Assembly: GCA_004210805.1 (NCBI GenBank)
Contig: SDXZ01000011.1
Location: forward strand, 1 to 35,525
Origin: Acidovorax sp.
GTDB lineage: Bacteria; Pseudomonadota; Gammaproteobacteria; Burkholderiales; Burkholderiaceae_C
Reading direction: 5' to 3'
DNA length: 35,525 nucleotides
The translations under genes were made by a program, and so were the position numbers. Shown in pieces: positions 16,301 to 22,210 of the stretch (the stretch's first letter is position 1; each line of letters begins with the position of its first letter). The notes under the pieces were generated by a model. The model was not told the origin of the DNA, searched no databases, and saw only the letters and a program-made list of their open reading frames with translations.

Positions 16301-16311
16301 CCCTGGGTCAT
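10378..16311 (-). CDS. uvrA: Double-length UvrA (two UvrA units fused), excinuclease ABC subunit A
   Basis: A protein of 1977 residues, about twice the normal UvrA length of 940. It carries four Walker A motifs (GPSGSGKSS at 33-41, then three GVSGSGKS), four LSGGE signatures and four DEPxxGLH Walker B motifs, that is four ATPase sites where UvrA has two. Each half has its own UvrB-binding-like insertion and zinc-type CxxC pairs (CPTCGGSG/CPDCDG; CPSCEGAG/CETCHG). The second unit begins near residue 1035 with NAKEHNLKNLSVDIP, matching GARQHNLKNLDLDIR of the first. UvrA recognises bulky DNA lesions as a dimer, so this is formally a covalent dimer. Double-length UvrA is known in Chlamydia. Two dispersed repeats are translated in frame (see separate entries). 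No LexA box is evident upstream. Confidence 0.95.
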   Translation of the reverse strand: MTQGLIRIRGARQHNLKNLDLDIRTGELTVVTGPSGSGKSSLVFDTLYAEGQRRYVETFSAYARQFLDRMDKPAVDKVEGVPPAIAIDQTNPVRSSRSTVGTMTELNDHLKLLFARAGQLFDKQTAQPVRHDSPETIYAELQRRSAEAGDPRVVLTFPVELPGGTSAEQVEQWLSASGFTKVQAEREVATPTGPRKVLDVVADRFRLGNAEKARVVEAIEVALKRGTGRLNVYVLPPAQAVQPEPVEGRESASTGSAQAEPAPELWRFSTGLHCPDSDLRYSDPIPSMFSFNSAVGACESCRGFGRVIGVDYGLVIPNDKLTLRAGAIKTIQTPAWKEAQDDLMRHAEAAGIPRDTPWYKLTDDQKKWVIGGTPGYKDGQWSKQWYGIKRFFEYLESKAYKMHIRVLLSKYRSYTPCPTCAGARLKTESLIWRVGSKDDADAAIEPARRFMPEGVQWSREQLEALPGLCLHDLMLLPIDRLRRFFDRMELPVGDAAAGGDAQALKLLHEEITTRLKYLCDVGIGYLTLDRQSRTLSGGEVQRINLTTALGTSLVNTLFVLDEPSIGLHPRDMHRITEAMLRLRDAGNTLVVVEHDPAVMLAADRMIDMGPGPGRLGGQIVFDGTTADLRNADTLTGAYLGGRKHVGFGFKRMVTEATPRLILEGAREHNLQNVSVEFPLQRLVTVTGVSGSGKSSLIQDVLAPALLRHFGKATDTPGTHDRMLGADHLSDVVFVDQSPIGKTARSNPVSYVGAWDSIRELFAVAPLSRQRSYTASKFSFNSGDGRCPTCGGSGFEHVEMQFLSDVYLRCPDCDGKRYRPEILEITIERGGRNLNVADVLALTVAEAADLFAGDRDVIRALQPIVDVGLEYVALGQPVPTLSGGEAQRLKLAGFLAEAARSASKSRQSVARKGTLFLFDEPTTGLHFDDIAKLMRALRKLIDAGHSLIVIEHNLDVIRASDWLIDLGPEGGYAGGLVVAEGTPEDVRAHATSHTGQALREYELTLGIGGHSVHEKAAALRKKERLALMDQAPAAKNAIQIVNAKEHNLKNLSVDIPRGKFNVVTGVSGSGKSTLAFDILFNEGQRRYLESLNAYARSIVQPAGRPEVDAVYGIPPTVAIEQRLSRGGRKSTVGTTTEVWHFLRLLYVKLGTQHCIRDGAAVQPQTPESIAAQLLTQFRGQHIGLLAPLVMNRKGVYTELADWARPRGYTHLRVDGNFLPTTGFPRIDRFKEHTIELPVASLDVSPENEAALRAALADALTHGKGVVHVLSSITDLRAAMEDGRPTAGIGQLQAFSTKRACPVCAMSYAELDPRLFSYNSKHGWCPDCVGTGVKLTRDQRKVFDDSVQDDKEKGREQTFAEPEIEDLVDTACPTCSGSRLNATARAVRFAGVGITDIAALSVTDVRRWVESLRIEGGMTQREADIARDLVPEIQSRLEFLEEVGLSYLTLDRGAPTLSGGEAQRIRLAAQLGSNLQGVCYVLDEPTIGLHARDNQILLNALHKLGDKGNTLVVVEHDEDTIRRADHIIDIGPSAGKRGGRLVAQGSVDDITGAAESQTGRYLLHAMKHPLQLRRSMLPGELSAADAALGDLVDAPKGRQSAAVKKRAAQAASLAASALEDAKARAAIRWLTVHGAQLHNLQNVTATVPLHRLVAVTGVSGSGKSTLARDVLLANVQAWVQQRSTKAGRDAMDAGNAPPLVGCTGLSGFESIDRVLEVDQTPIGKTPRSCPATYIGFWDTIRKLFAETLEAKARGYAAGRFSFNTGEGRCPSCEGAGVRTIEMSFLPDVKVPCETCHGARFSPETLAVTWRGKSIGDVLQMEVDEAVDFFASMPSIAHPLQLLKDVGLGYLTLGQPSPTLSGGEAQRIKLVTELTKVRDEVGRRGQKAPHTLYVLDEPTVGLHMADVDKLIRVLHRLVDGGHSVIVIEHDLDVIAEADWIIDLGPEGGNAGGRIVAATVPEEVVRLGTHTGKALAAVLAR
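13207..13262 (+). repeat. Dispersed hairpin repeat, copy C, inside uvrA at the unit junction
   Basis: The core TGGCGCTTGATCCATAAGGGCCA (in two parts: TGGCGCTTGATC and CATAAGGGCCA) and flanking T/A tracts match copies A and B. Read on the minus strand it encodes about residues 1017-1036 of UvrA, LALMDQAPAAKNA and surroundings, which is the linker between the two UvrA units. It keeps the reading frame open. Confidence 0.7.
15531..15593. repeat. REP-like inverted pair inside uvrA
   Basis: The left arm (15531-15558) and right arm (15569-15593) are inverted copies of a GTTCnGCCTG...GAGCCnGTCGAnG motif, the right arm being CCTTCGACAGGCTCAGGCTG plus GAACG. This is the familiar extragenic REP-type sequence of many proteobacteria (recalled). 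Here it is translated in frame as QPEPVEGRESASTGSAQAEP, residues about 240-261, in the loop after the UvrB-binding-like domain of the first UvrA unit. Confidence 0.8.
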
Positions 16312-16462
16312 GGAGGCGTCTTTCGGGTGTAAGGCGAAACATTCTAGGGACGCATGGCCTGCCCTGCCCGCGCGGCGCGATTACCCCCGGAACACGCTGC
16401 GCTGGCGTTTGACAAAGCACAAAGACCCGCCTGCAAAGGATGTTTCTGTGTGAATTAACCCT

Positions 16463-16492
16463 TTGCACGCTACAAATGCATGCGCTTAGACT
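16463..16492 (+). promoter_or_regulatory. Candidate sigma-70 promoter for the first solute receptor
   Basis: TTGCAC (16463-16468) and TAGACT (16487-16492) are separated by 18 bases and lie 40 bases upstream of the ATG. The match to consensus is moderate. The sequence around it is richer in A/T than the coding DNA. Confidence 0.5.
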
Positions 16493-16531
16493 GAACTCTT
16501 ACGCACCGACACAAACAACAAGGAGACAGCC

Positions 16532-17647
16532 ATGAACCGATGGCAGACATGTGGGGCCGCTGCGGCCCTGGCGCTGGGGCTGTGCACGGCCAGCCAGGCG
16601 CAGATCCTGGTCGGGCAGACCGCGGGTTTCTCGGGCCAGGTAGCAGCAGGCGTGAAAGAGACCACCGACGGCGCCAAGCTCTTCATCGACGCTGTCAACG
16701 CCAAGGGCGGGGTCAACGGCCAGAAGATCGAGCTGACTTCGCTGGACGACAAGTTCGACCCCAAAATCGCTGCCGAGAACGCGCGCAAGCTGATCGAAGA
16801 GAACAATGTCGTGGCGATGTTCCTGACCCGCGGCACGCCCCACACCGAATCCATCATCCCACTGCTCGAAAAACACGGCGTGGCCCTGGTGGCGCCCTCC
16901 ACCGGCGCCATGGTGCTGCACCAGCCGGTGCGCAAATACATCTTCAACGTGCGCGCCACCTACCAGCGCGAGGCCGAAAAGGCCATGACCCACCTGGCCT
17001 CCATGGGCATCACGCGCATTGCGGTGGTGTATGCCGACGACAGCTTTGGCGCTGACGGGGTGACGGGGGCCCAAAAAGGTTTGGCCGCGGCCAAGCTCAC
17101 CCCCGTGGCCCTGGAAAAGTTCGACCGGGCGAAGCCCGATTTTTCAGCCACCGCAACCAAGATCGCCAAGGCGGACACACAGGCCGTGCTGATCATCGCC
17201 TCGGGCTCGACGGTGGTGGATGCCCACGCCGCGTTCCGCGCAGCGGGCTCGGCCGCGCAGATCGTGACGCTGTCGAACAATGCCTCGGGCGGTTTCATCA
17301 AGAGCCTGGGCACCAATGCGCGCGGCGTGATCGTGACCCAGGTCTACCCCAACGAGCGCGCGGTGACCTACCCCATGGTCAAGGAAGCGCAGGAGCTGGC
17401 CAAGGCCAAGGGGCTGACCGAGATCAGTCCCGCCATGCTCGAAGGCTTTGCCGCTGCCAAGGTGCTGGTAGAAGGCCTCAAGCGCGCGGGCCCCAAGCCC
17501 ACCCGCGACAAGGTCCACGCCGCGCTGGAGGGCTTGCGCAAGTTCGACCTGGGCGGCCTTGAGGTCTCGTACGGCCCGGACGACCATACCGGGCTCGACT
17601 TTGCCGACCTGTCCATCATCGGCACGGACGGCCGGTTCCGCCGCTAG
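16532..17647 (+). CDS. Branched-chain-type ABC solute receptor (Peripla_BP_6), orphan copy 1
   Basis: A periplasmic protein of 371 residues. AAGGAGACA precedes the ATG; a Sec signal peptide ends at SQA (cleavage after Ala23). The mature protein begins with QILVGQTAGFSG, typical of LivJ/LivK-like type I receptors, and continues with NAKGGVNGQKIEL and the segment PSTGAMVLHQPVRKYIFNVRA that lines the ligand cleft. No permease or ATPase gene is nearby, so it is an orphan receptor that would have to share a transporter or serve in sensing. It is divergent from uvrA. A close paralogue follows directly. The ligand cannot be read from the sequence. Confidence 0.9.
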   Translation: MNRWQTCGAAAALALGLCTASQAQILVGQTAGFSGQVAAGVKETTDGAKLFIDAVNAKGGVNGQKIELTSLDDKFDPKIAAENARKLIEENNVVAMFLTRGTPHTESIIPLLEKHGVALVAPSTGAMVLHQPVRKYIFNVRATYQREAEKAMTHLASMGITRIAVVYADDSFGADGVTGAQKGLAAAKLTPVALEKFDRAKPDFSATATKIAKADTQAVLIIASGSTVVDAHAAFRAAGSAAQIVTLSNNASGGFIKSLGTNARGVIVTQVYPNERAVTYPMVKEAQELAKAKGLTEISPAMLEGFAAAKVLVEGLKRAGPKPTRDKVHAALEGLRKFDLGGLEVSYGPDDHTGLDFADLSIIGTDGRFRR

Positions 17648-17733
17648 CGTTTTCTCCGCACTGCCGCCCGCAGCGCCCGCTCCTTTGCGATCTGACGGCT
17701 TGGCCGGGGCGGACCCCTACGTGGTTCTACGGC

Positions 17734-17776
17734 TTTACTTGTCACCAGTTGTATCTATATTGGATTCAACAACTGG
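17734..17776 (+). promoter_or_regulatory. Promoter overlapped by an inverted repeat (candidate operator)
   Basis: TTTACT (17734-17739) and TATATT (17756-17761) are 16 bases apart, a plausible sigma-70 promoter. The inverted repeat CCAGTTGT-N16-ACAACTGG (17745-17752 with 17769-17776) brackets the -10 box exactly. A repressor there would block polymerase. The second receptor therefore appears to have its own control, apart from its upstream paralogue. Confidence 0.55.
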
Positions 17777-17795
17777 CAGATTCAGGAGACAAGGC

Positions 17796-18920
17796 ATGGC
17801 ATTCACGCAACGGCTTCGCAGGGGCGCGATCATGGCGTCGGTTCTGGCAATGGTGGGCGGTGCCGTGCATGCGCAGATCCTCATTGGCCAGACGGTGGGC
17901 ATCACCGGTTCGGCTGCAGCCACGGTGGCCGAATCCATGCAGGGCGCAGCGCTGTACATCGACCATGTGAACACCCGGGGCGGCGTGGCCGGGCAGAAGA
18001 TCGAGATCGTGTCGCTCGACGACAAGTTCGACCCCAAGCTCGCCCTGGAAAACACGCACACCCTCATAGAACAAAAAGGCGTGATCGGCATGTTCATGTC
18101 GCGCGGCACGCCCCACACCCAGGGCCTGTTTCCGGTGCTGGAGCAGCACGGCGTAGCGCTGGTGGGCCCTTCGACCGGCGCGATGGTGTTGCACCAACCG
18201 GTGCCAAAGTACGTTTTCAATGTGCGCGCGCCTTACCAGCGCGAGGTGGAAAAAGCCATCACGCACCTCAACACCCTGGGCATCAAGCGCATCGGCGTGG
18301 TGCATGTGGACGACACGTTTGGCGCGGACGGCCTGGCCGGGGCGCAATCGGGCTTCAAGGCCAACCACCTCGAAGCGCTGTTCATCGAAAAATTCGACCG
18401 CGCCAAGCCCGACTACAGCGCCATTGCACCCCGCGTGGCGGGCCTGCAGCCCCAGGCCGTGATCTTCATCGGCACTGGCGCGGCCGTGGTGGACGGCATC
18501 AAGGCGCTGCGTGCCGCGGGTGTCTCGGGGCAGATCGTCACGCTGTCCAACAACGCTTCGGGCGGCTTTGTGAAAGCGCTGGGCGAGCAGGCCCGTGGTG
18601 TGGTGGTCACGCAGGTGTTTCCGTCCGAGCGCTCGGTGAACTTCCCGGTCATCAAGGAGGCCATGGAGCTGGCGCGTGCCAAGCAATTGCCCGACCTCAC
18701 GCCGGCGATGGTGGAAGGCTTCGTGACGGCCAAGGTGCTCATCGAAGGCCTCAAGCGCGCGGGCCCCAAGCCCGATCGCGCCAAGCTGCATGCGGGCCTG
18801 GAAAGCATCAAGAAATGGGACCTGGGCGGCCTGGAGCTGAGCTATGGTCCCACCGACCACAGCGGCCTCGATTTCTCGGACCTGGCCATCATCGGCAGCG
18901 ACGGCCGCTTCAAGCGCTGA
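17796..18920 (+). CDS. Branched-chain-type ABC solute receptor (Peripla_BP_6), orphan copy 2
   Basis: A periplasmic protein of 374 residues. The start at 17796 is set by AGGAGAC just upstream and by the signal peptide ending VHA (cleavage after Ala26); the longer frame from 17559 reads back into the previous gene. It is strongly similar to the preceding receptor over its whole length, with shared blocks such as KIEIVSLDDKFDPKLA, STGAMVLHQPV and the C-terminal GLDFSDLAIIGSDGRFKR, so the pair arose by tandem duplication. It too lacks transporter partners nearby. It has its own promoter/operator region and is followed by an intrinsic terminator. Confidence 0.9.
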   Translation: MAFTQRLRRGAIMASVLAMVGGAVHAQILIGQTVGITGSAAATVAESMQGAALYIDHVNTRGGVAGQKIEIVSLDDKFDPKLALENTHTLIEQKGVIGMFMSRGTPHTQGLFPVLEQHGVALVGPSTGAMVLHQPVPKYVFNVRAPYQREVEKAITHLNTLGIKRIGVVHVDDTFGADGLAGAQSGFKANHLEALFIEKFDRAKPDYSAIAPRVAGLQPQAVIFIGTGAAVVDGIKALRAAGVSGQIVTLSNNASGGFVKALGEQARGVVVTQVFPSERSVNFPVIKEAMELARAKQLPDLTPAMVEGFVTAKVLIEGLKRAGPKPDRAKLHAGLESIKKWDLGGLELSYGPTDHSGLDFSDLAIIGSDGRFKR

Positions 18921-18953
18921 CCCCGCGGGCGCGGCGCCTCCCCTGTCAGACGC

Positions 18954-18990
18954 AAAAAAGCCCGGTGCCTGCATGGCCCCGGGCTTTTGT
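18954..18990 (+). terminator. Intrinsic terminator after the second solute receptor
   Basis: AAAAGCCCGG (18956-18965) pairs with CCGGGCTTTT (18979-18988); a short loop region lies between and a T-rich run follows. The A-run on the left arm lets it work on the opposite strand as well. Confidence 0.85.
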
Positions 18991-19086
18991 GTTTGTTGAG
19001 TTGAAGGCTGCGCGACAGGGGCACGAGGCTACACGCTCCCCCGCCAACCGTCAGCTCACCGACTCATCAGCTGATCGCCTTAGAAG

Positions 19087-19290
19087 TCACTGCGCGCTGG
19101 CAGCCGATGCGGGTGCTGACGCAGCCGGCACGGCAGCCGCTGCAGAGGCCGCGCTCGCCGCAGGCTCAGGGGCGTGCACGGCATCGCCGCTGTGTTTTTC
19201 GCCGCCCATGTCGGCCTTGTCGCCCGCCGTGATGATCACGTACATCGACACCGCAGCAAACAAAACGAAGCCAACCACAATCTTCCACAT
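19087..19290 (-). CDS. Small single-span membrane protein with Ala-rich tail
   Basis: 67 residues. The start at 19290 is preferred because AAGGAG lies 8 bases upstream; the longer frame from 19323 has no such site. One transmembrane helix covers most of WKIVVGFVLFAAVSMYVIITAG, followed by a short acidic stretch (DKADMGGEKHSGD) and a low-complexity Ala/Ser/Pro tail. I do not recognise a family. It lies downstream of the MHS transporter gene on the same strand, beyond a strong hairpin, so it is probably expressed separately. Confidence 0.65.
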   Translation of the reverse strand: MWKIVVGFVLFAAVSMYVIITAGDKADMGGEKHSGDAVHAPEPAASAASAAAAVPAASAPASAASAQ

Positions 19291-19400
19291 ATCAATATCT
19301 CCTTCAAGGATGGGTTTGTTCAATCAAGGGGCCTGGGGCGCGGCGCGCTAGAACCTGTTTTTTGCTTGTACTGGTGCAGCACAAGCCCCTTGATGGAACA

Positions 19401-19430
19401 CAGGGCCCGTCCCTTGCGGGGCGGGCCCTG
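19401..19430 (-). terminator. Strong hairpin after the MHS transporter gene
   Basis: CAGGGCCCGTCCC pairs with GGGGCGGGCCCTG over a 4-base loop. It begins 19 bases after the transporter stop. There is no clear T-run on the minus strand, so termination may be partial or factor-assisted. Confidence 0.6.
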
Positions 19431-19448
19431 CACACCGATCAAAACCGA

Positions 19449-21122
19449 TCAGTCGTTGGCGTAGATGTCAACGTCCTTGGTTTCCCTGATGAACAGGCCA
19501 CCAATCACCACGGTTGCACCCGCGATGATGATGGGGTACCACAGGCCGTTGTACATGTTCCCCGTGGCCGCCACGATGGCGAAAGCCGTGGTGGGCAGCA
19601 GGCCGCCGAACCAGCCGTTGCCGATGTGGTACGGCAGGGACATGGACGTGTAGCGGATGCGGGTCGGGAACATTTCCACCAGCATGGCGGCGATGGGCCC
19701 GTACACCATGGTCACCAGCAGCACCAGGTAGGTCAGGATCATGATGACCTTGAACTTGTCTACCTTGGCAGGGTCCGCCTTGGCGGGATAGCCAGCGGCC
19801 TTGAGCGTATCGGCTACGTCCTTCTTAAAGGCTGCAATGCCCTTCACGCTGGCTTCATCAAACTTGCTGTTGACTACGGTAGCCACTGGAGGGGAGATGA
19901 CCTTCTCGCCGATCTTCACGGTCGCGGGCTGACCTGCGGGGCCGGCCACGTTCTCATAGCTGACCGAGCTTTGCGCCAGGAAGCGCTTGGCGATGTCGCA
20001 GGAGGAGCGGAAGTCGATCTCGCGTGCAATAGGACTGCCCTGGAATGAGCAATCCTTGGGGTCGGCCGTGACAACCACCTGGGTCTTGGCCTGCGCAGCT
20101 GCCAGATCCGGATTGGCTGCTTTGGTCAGCGCGGAGAACACCGGGAAGTAGGTCACCGCGGCCAGCAGGCAGCCCGCCAGGATGATGGGCTTGCGACCGA
20201 TCTTGTCCGACAGCGCGCCGAAGATCACGAAGAACGGCGTGCCAATCAAGAGCGACGCGGCAATCATGATGTTGGCCGTAGCGCTATCGACCTTCAGGGC
20301 CTGCGTCAGGAAGAACAGCGCGTAGAACTGGCCCGTGTACCAGACCACGGCTTGGCCGGCGGTCAGGCCCACCAGCGCCAGGATCACGATCTTCAGGTTC
20401 TTCCACTGGCCAAACGATTCGGTCAGCGGTGCCTTGGAGGTCTTGCCCTCGGCCTTCATCTTCTGGAATGCAGGGGATTCGTTCATCGACAGGCGAATCC
20501 AGACCGAGACGGCCAGCAGCAGGATCGACACGAGGAACGGAATGCGCCAGCCCCAATCGCCAAAGGCTTCTTCGCCCATCGCCGTGCGGGTACCAAGAAT
20601 CACCATCAGCGACAGGAACAGGCCCAGCGTGGCGGTGGTCTGGATCCACGCGGTGTAGGCGCCGCGCTTGCCGTGCGGAGCGTGCTCGGCCACATACGTG
20701 GCAGCGCCGCCGTATTCACCGCCCAGCGCCAGGCCCTGCAGCAGGCGCAGCACGATCAGGATGACCGGAGCGGCCACGCCAATCGTCGCGTACGTGGGCA
20801 AAACCCCGACGATGAAGGTCGACAGGCCCATGATCAGGATGGTGACCAGGAACGTGTATTTGCGACCGATCATGTCGCCCAGGCGGCCAAAGAATATGGC
20901 GCCGAACGGCCGCACCAGGAAGCCTGCAGCGAAGGCCAACAGTGCAAAGATGAAGGCGGATGTTGGATCCAGGCCGCTGAAGAACTGCTTGGCGATGATG
21001 GCCGCGAGCGAGCCGTACAGATAAAAGTCGTACCACTCGAAAACAGTGCCGAGCGACGAAGCGAAGATGACCTTCCTCTCTTCGGCTGACATCGGCCGCG
21101 GTGCGGGATGAACGGTTGCCAT
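19449..21122 (-). CDS. MHS-family proton symporter (MFS) with large periplasmic insertion
   Basis: A membrane protein of 557 residues against roughly 430-450 for the family. The start at 21122 has AGGAG upstream. Twelve transmembrane segments can be drawn. The metabolite:H+ symporter signatures are present: FEWYDFYLYG in helix 1, RPFGAIFFGRLGDMIGRK between helices 2 and 3, and LQGLALGGEYGGA in helix 4. Members move carboxylates and betaines such as proline, shikimate or dicarboxylates; the substrate here is unknown. About 120 extra residues (335-457) lie between helices 9 and 10, on the periplasmic side by topology. They include two Cys (358 and 375) that could form a disulfide. Tandem GTCAG boxes lie upstream. 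Confidence 0.9.
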   Translation of the reverse strand: MATVHPAPRPMSAEERKVIFASSLGTVFEWYDFYLYGSLAAIIAKQFFSGLDPTSAFIFALLAFAAGFLVRPFGAIFFGRLGDMIGRKYTFLVTILIMGLSTFIVGVLPTYATIGVAAPVILIVLRLLQGLALGGEYGGAATYVAEHAPHGKRGAYTAWIQTTATLGLFLSLMVILGTRTAMGEEAFGDWGWRIPFLVSILLLAVSVWIRLSMNESPAFQKMKAEGKTSKAPLTESFGQWKNLKIVILALVGLTAGQAVVWYTGQFYALFFLTQALKVDSATANIMIAASLLIGTPFFVIFGALSDKIGRKPIILAGCLLAAVTYFPVFSALTKAANPDLAAAQAKTQVVVTADPKDCSFQGSPIAREIDFRSSCDIAKRFLAQSSVSYENVAGPAGQPATVKIGEKVISPPVATVVNSKFDEASVKGIAAFKKDVADTLKAAGYPAKADPAKVDKFKVIMILTYLVLLVTMVYGPIAAMLVEMFPTRIRYTSMSLPYHIGNGWFGGLLPTTAFAIVAATGNMYNGLWYPIIIAGATVVIGGLFIRETKDVDIYAND

Positions 21123-21143
21123 GTGTGTCTCCTGTTGATTTGT

Positions 21144-21163
21144 CAGGCCCGCATGACGGGCTG
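21144..21163 (-). promoter_or_regulatory. Small hairpin in the transporter leader
   Basis: CAGGCCCG-catga-CGGGCTG forms a stem of seven pairs with one bulged base, about 20 bases before the start codon and next to the ribosome binding site. It might limit translation; nothing else supports this. Confidence 0.3.
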
Positions 21164-21183
21164 TACGCATTCTTGGAGATGGC

Positions 21184-21243
21184 ACTGACCACGCTCTGAC
21201 GCGAAACCAACAAGAGCTTTCACCAAACTGACCGCTCTCTGAC
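21184..21243 (-). promoter_or_regulatory. Two tandem GTCAG-N6-GTCAG modules upstream of the transporter
   Basis: Two 17-base direct repeats (21184-21200 and 21227-21243) agree at 15 of 17 positions and start 43 bases apart, about four helical turns. On the minus strand each contains GTCAG twice, 11 bases apart start to start, the layout of binding sites for response regulators or other tandem-binding activators. They lie 60-120 bases upstream of the transporter start. Confidence 0.55.
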
Positions 21244-21290
21244 AACTTAGGGTGAAACCCGCAGCACCCCTTTCAGCATCCGGAAATTGC

Positions 21291-21944
21291 TCAGGGCTTG
21301 CCGGGTAAACCCGATGGAAGCTGGCTGACAGCATCCCAGCCCGGACCGTCAAACCACGCGTCGCCGTCCAGGTACGCGCGCAGCATCGGCAACCCATCGA
21401 GCCCCCAGAACAACTTGCCATCCACCTCGAACGCGGGCACGCCAAAAATGCCTGCTGCCTGCGCCGCTTCGGTGTTGGCGCGCAGCAGGGCCTTGGGGGC
21501 ATCGCTGGTGGCGTCTTGCCCGGGCCGCAGCTGGTCCTTGAGTTGCGCGGCCAGGTCCACCAGGCGCGTTGCGTCGAGCGCGTCGTGCCCGCCTTGCCAC
21601 ACATGGCGCAGCACGGTGCCGGCGACAAAGCGGTTGATGAACCCATCGTCGCTGCAGGCCAGCGCGGTGCGCAGCAGCGGCAGCGGGTTGAACGGATGGC
21701 GCGCGGGCATCTGCAGCAGCGTGCCCTGCGCATGGCCGAGCCAGGTCACATGGCGGTAGGTCCAGTCGCGCTTGGGGGCGATGCCGGCCGGGCCGGGGTT
21801 GCCATGCTGCTGCAGCAGCGCGCCCAGCAGCACGGGGCGGTAGCCCACGCTGTAGCTCAGCCCCTGCAGCACCTCGGGCAGGCGCTCGAACGCCAGCCAG
21901 GCATAGGGGGACACGAAGTCAAGGTAGAACGTGATGCGTTTCAT
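21291..21944 (-). CDS. 2-hydroxychromene-2-carboxylate isomerase / DsbA-like GST-kappa family protein
   Basis: A cytoplasmic protein of 217 residues. The thioredoxin-like fold with helical insert is shown by ITFYLDFVSPYAWLAFERLP at the start, where the SP pair holds the glutathione-activating Ser, and by GIFGVPAFEVDGKLFWGLDGL near residue 180 with the cis-Pro loop and the conserved FWG. Family members isomerise 2-hydroxychromene-2-carboxylate in naphthalene breakdown, but most copies in bacteria have unknown substrates. No aromatic degradation genes are nearby, so the role is probably a general glutathione-dependent one. Its ATG overlaps the stop of the DUF1289 gene by 4 bases, making it the last gene of the mvaB series. 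Confidence 0.85.
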   Translation of the reverse strand: MKRITFYLDFVSPYAWLAFERLPEVLQGLSYSVGYRPVLLGALLQQHGNPGPAGIAPKRDWTYRHVTWLGHAQGTLLQMPARHPFNPLPLLRTALACSDDGFINRFVAGTVLRHVWQGGHDALDATRLVDLAAQLKDQLRPGQDATSDAPKALLRANTEAAQAAGIFGVPAFEVDGKLFWGLDGLPMLRAYLDGDAWFDGPGWDAVSQLPSGLPGKP

Positions 21945-22210
21945 GGCGGTGTGGCCTTGGGCGGCGCGGGCGGGATGCCGGCGCGGTCGAGCAGCTGAAG
22001 CCAGATGCCGCGGCGGAGGCCGGCGTCGGCGCGCGACCAGATGCGGATCTCGTCCAGCGTGCGAAAGCAGCCCTGGCAATGGCTGCGGTCGGCCGACATG
22101 CGGCACACCGAAATACACGGCGAGGGCACGGGCTCCATGTTTTCGGGATCAAAATGGCCGCCAGCGCTTAATTGATAAGCGCGAGTAGCTAGCAAATCGA
22201 TAGCATTCAT
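21941..22210 (-). CDS. DUF1289 small cysteine protein, N-terminus encoded by a dispersed repeat
   Basis: 89 residues from the ATG at 22210, which overlaps the stop of the YbaK-like gene (ATGA). An alternative start at 22138 (MEPVPSP) gives 65 residues. The conserved DUF1289 part is PSPCISVCRMSADRSHCQGC followed by FRTLDEIRIW, with four Cys that may bind a metal or Fe-S centre. If the upstream ATG is used, the first 20 residues (NAIDLLATRAYQLSAGGHF) come from dispersed repeat copy B. Neither start has a good ribosome binding site; coupling to the gene before favours 22210. Function is unknown. Confidence 0.75.
   Translation of the reverse strand: MNAIDLLATRAYQLSAGGHFDPENMEPVPSPCISVCRMSADRSHCQGCFRTLDEIRIWSRADAGLRRGIWLQLLDRAGIPPAPPKATPP
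22151..22205 (+). repeat. Dispersed hairpin repeat, copy B
   Basis: AAAATGGCCGCCAGCGCTT, a short loop, then AAGCGC and TAGCTA..ATAGCA. The 6-bp stem GCGCTT/AAGCGC is perfect. It lies at the 5' end of the DUF1289 gene, immediately after the YbaK-like gene, and is open in that reading frame. Confidence 0.75.

Noticed and set aside
10378-16311. uvrA as two genes fused by a sequencing error
   Set aside because: The junction is a continuous open frame with a plausible linker and no slippage-prone run. Double-length UvrA proteins are known elsewhere.
10378-16311. Repeated DNA in uvrA as a tandem or CRISPR-like array
   Set aside because: The repetition is four paralogous ATPase motifs and two homologous protein halves, not short spaced repeats. 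No CRISPR array is present in the window.
16312-16531. LexA/SOS box upstream of uvrA
   Set aside because: I looked for CTGT-N8-ACAG or a close variant and found none; only a weak TAGAAT-like -10 sequence on the minus strand near 16341-16346.
17559-17795. Longer N-terminus for the second solute receptor
   Set aside because: It would overlap the preceding gene and bury the signal peptide; the ribosome binding site fits the start at 17796.
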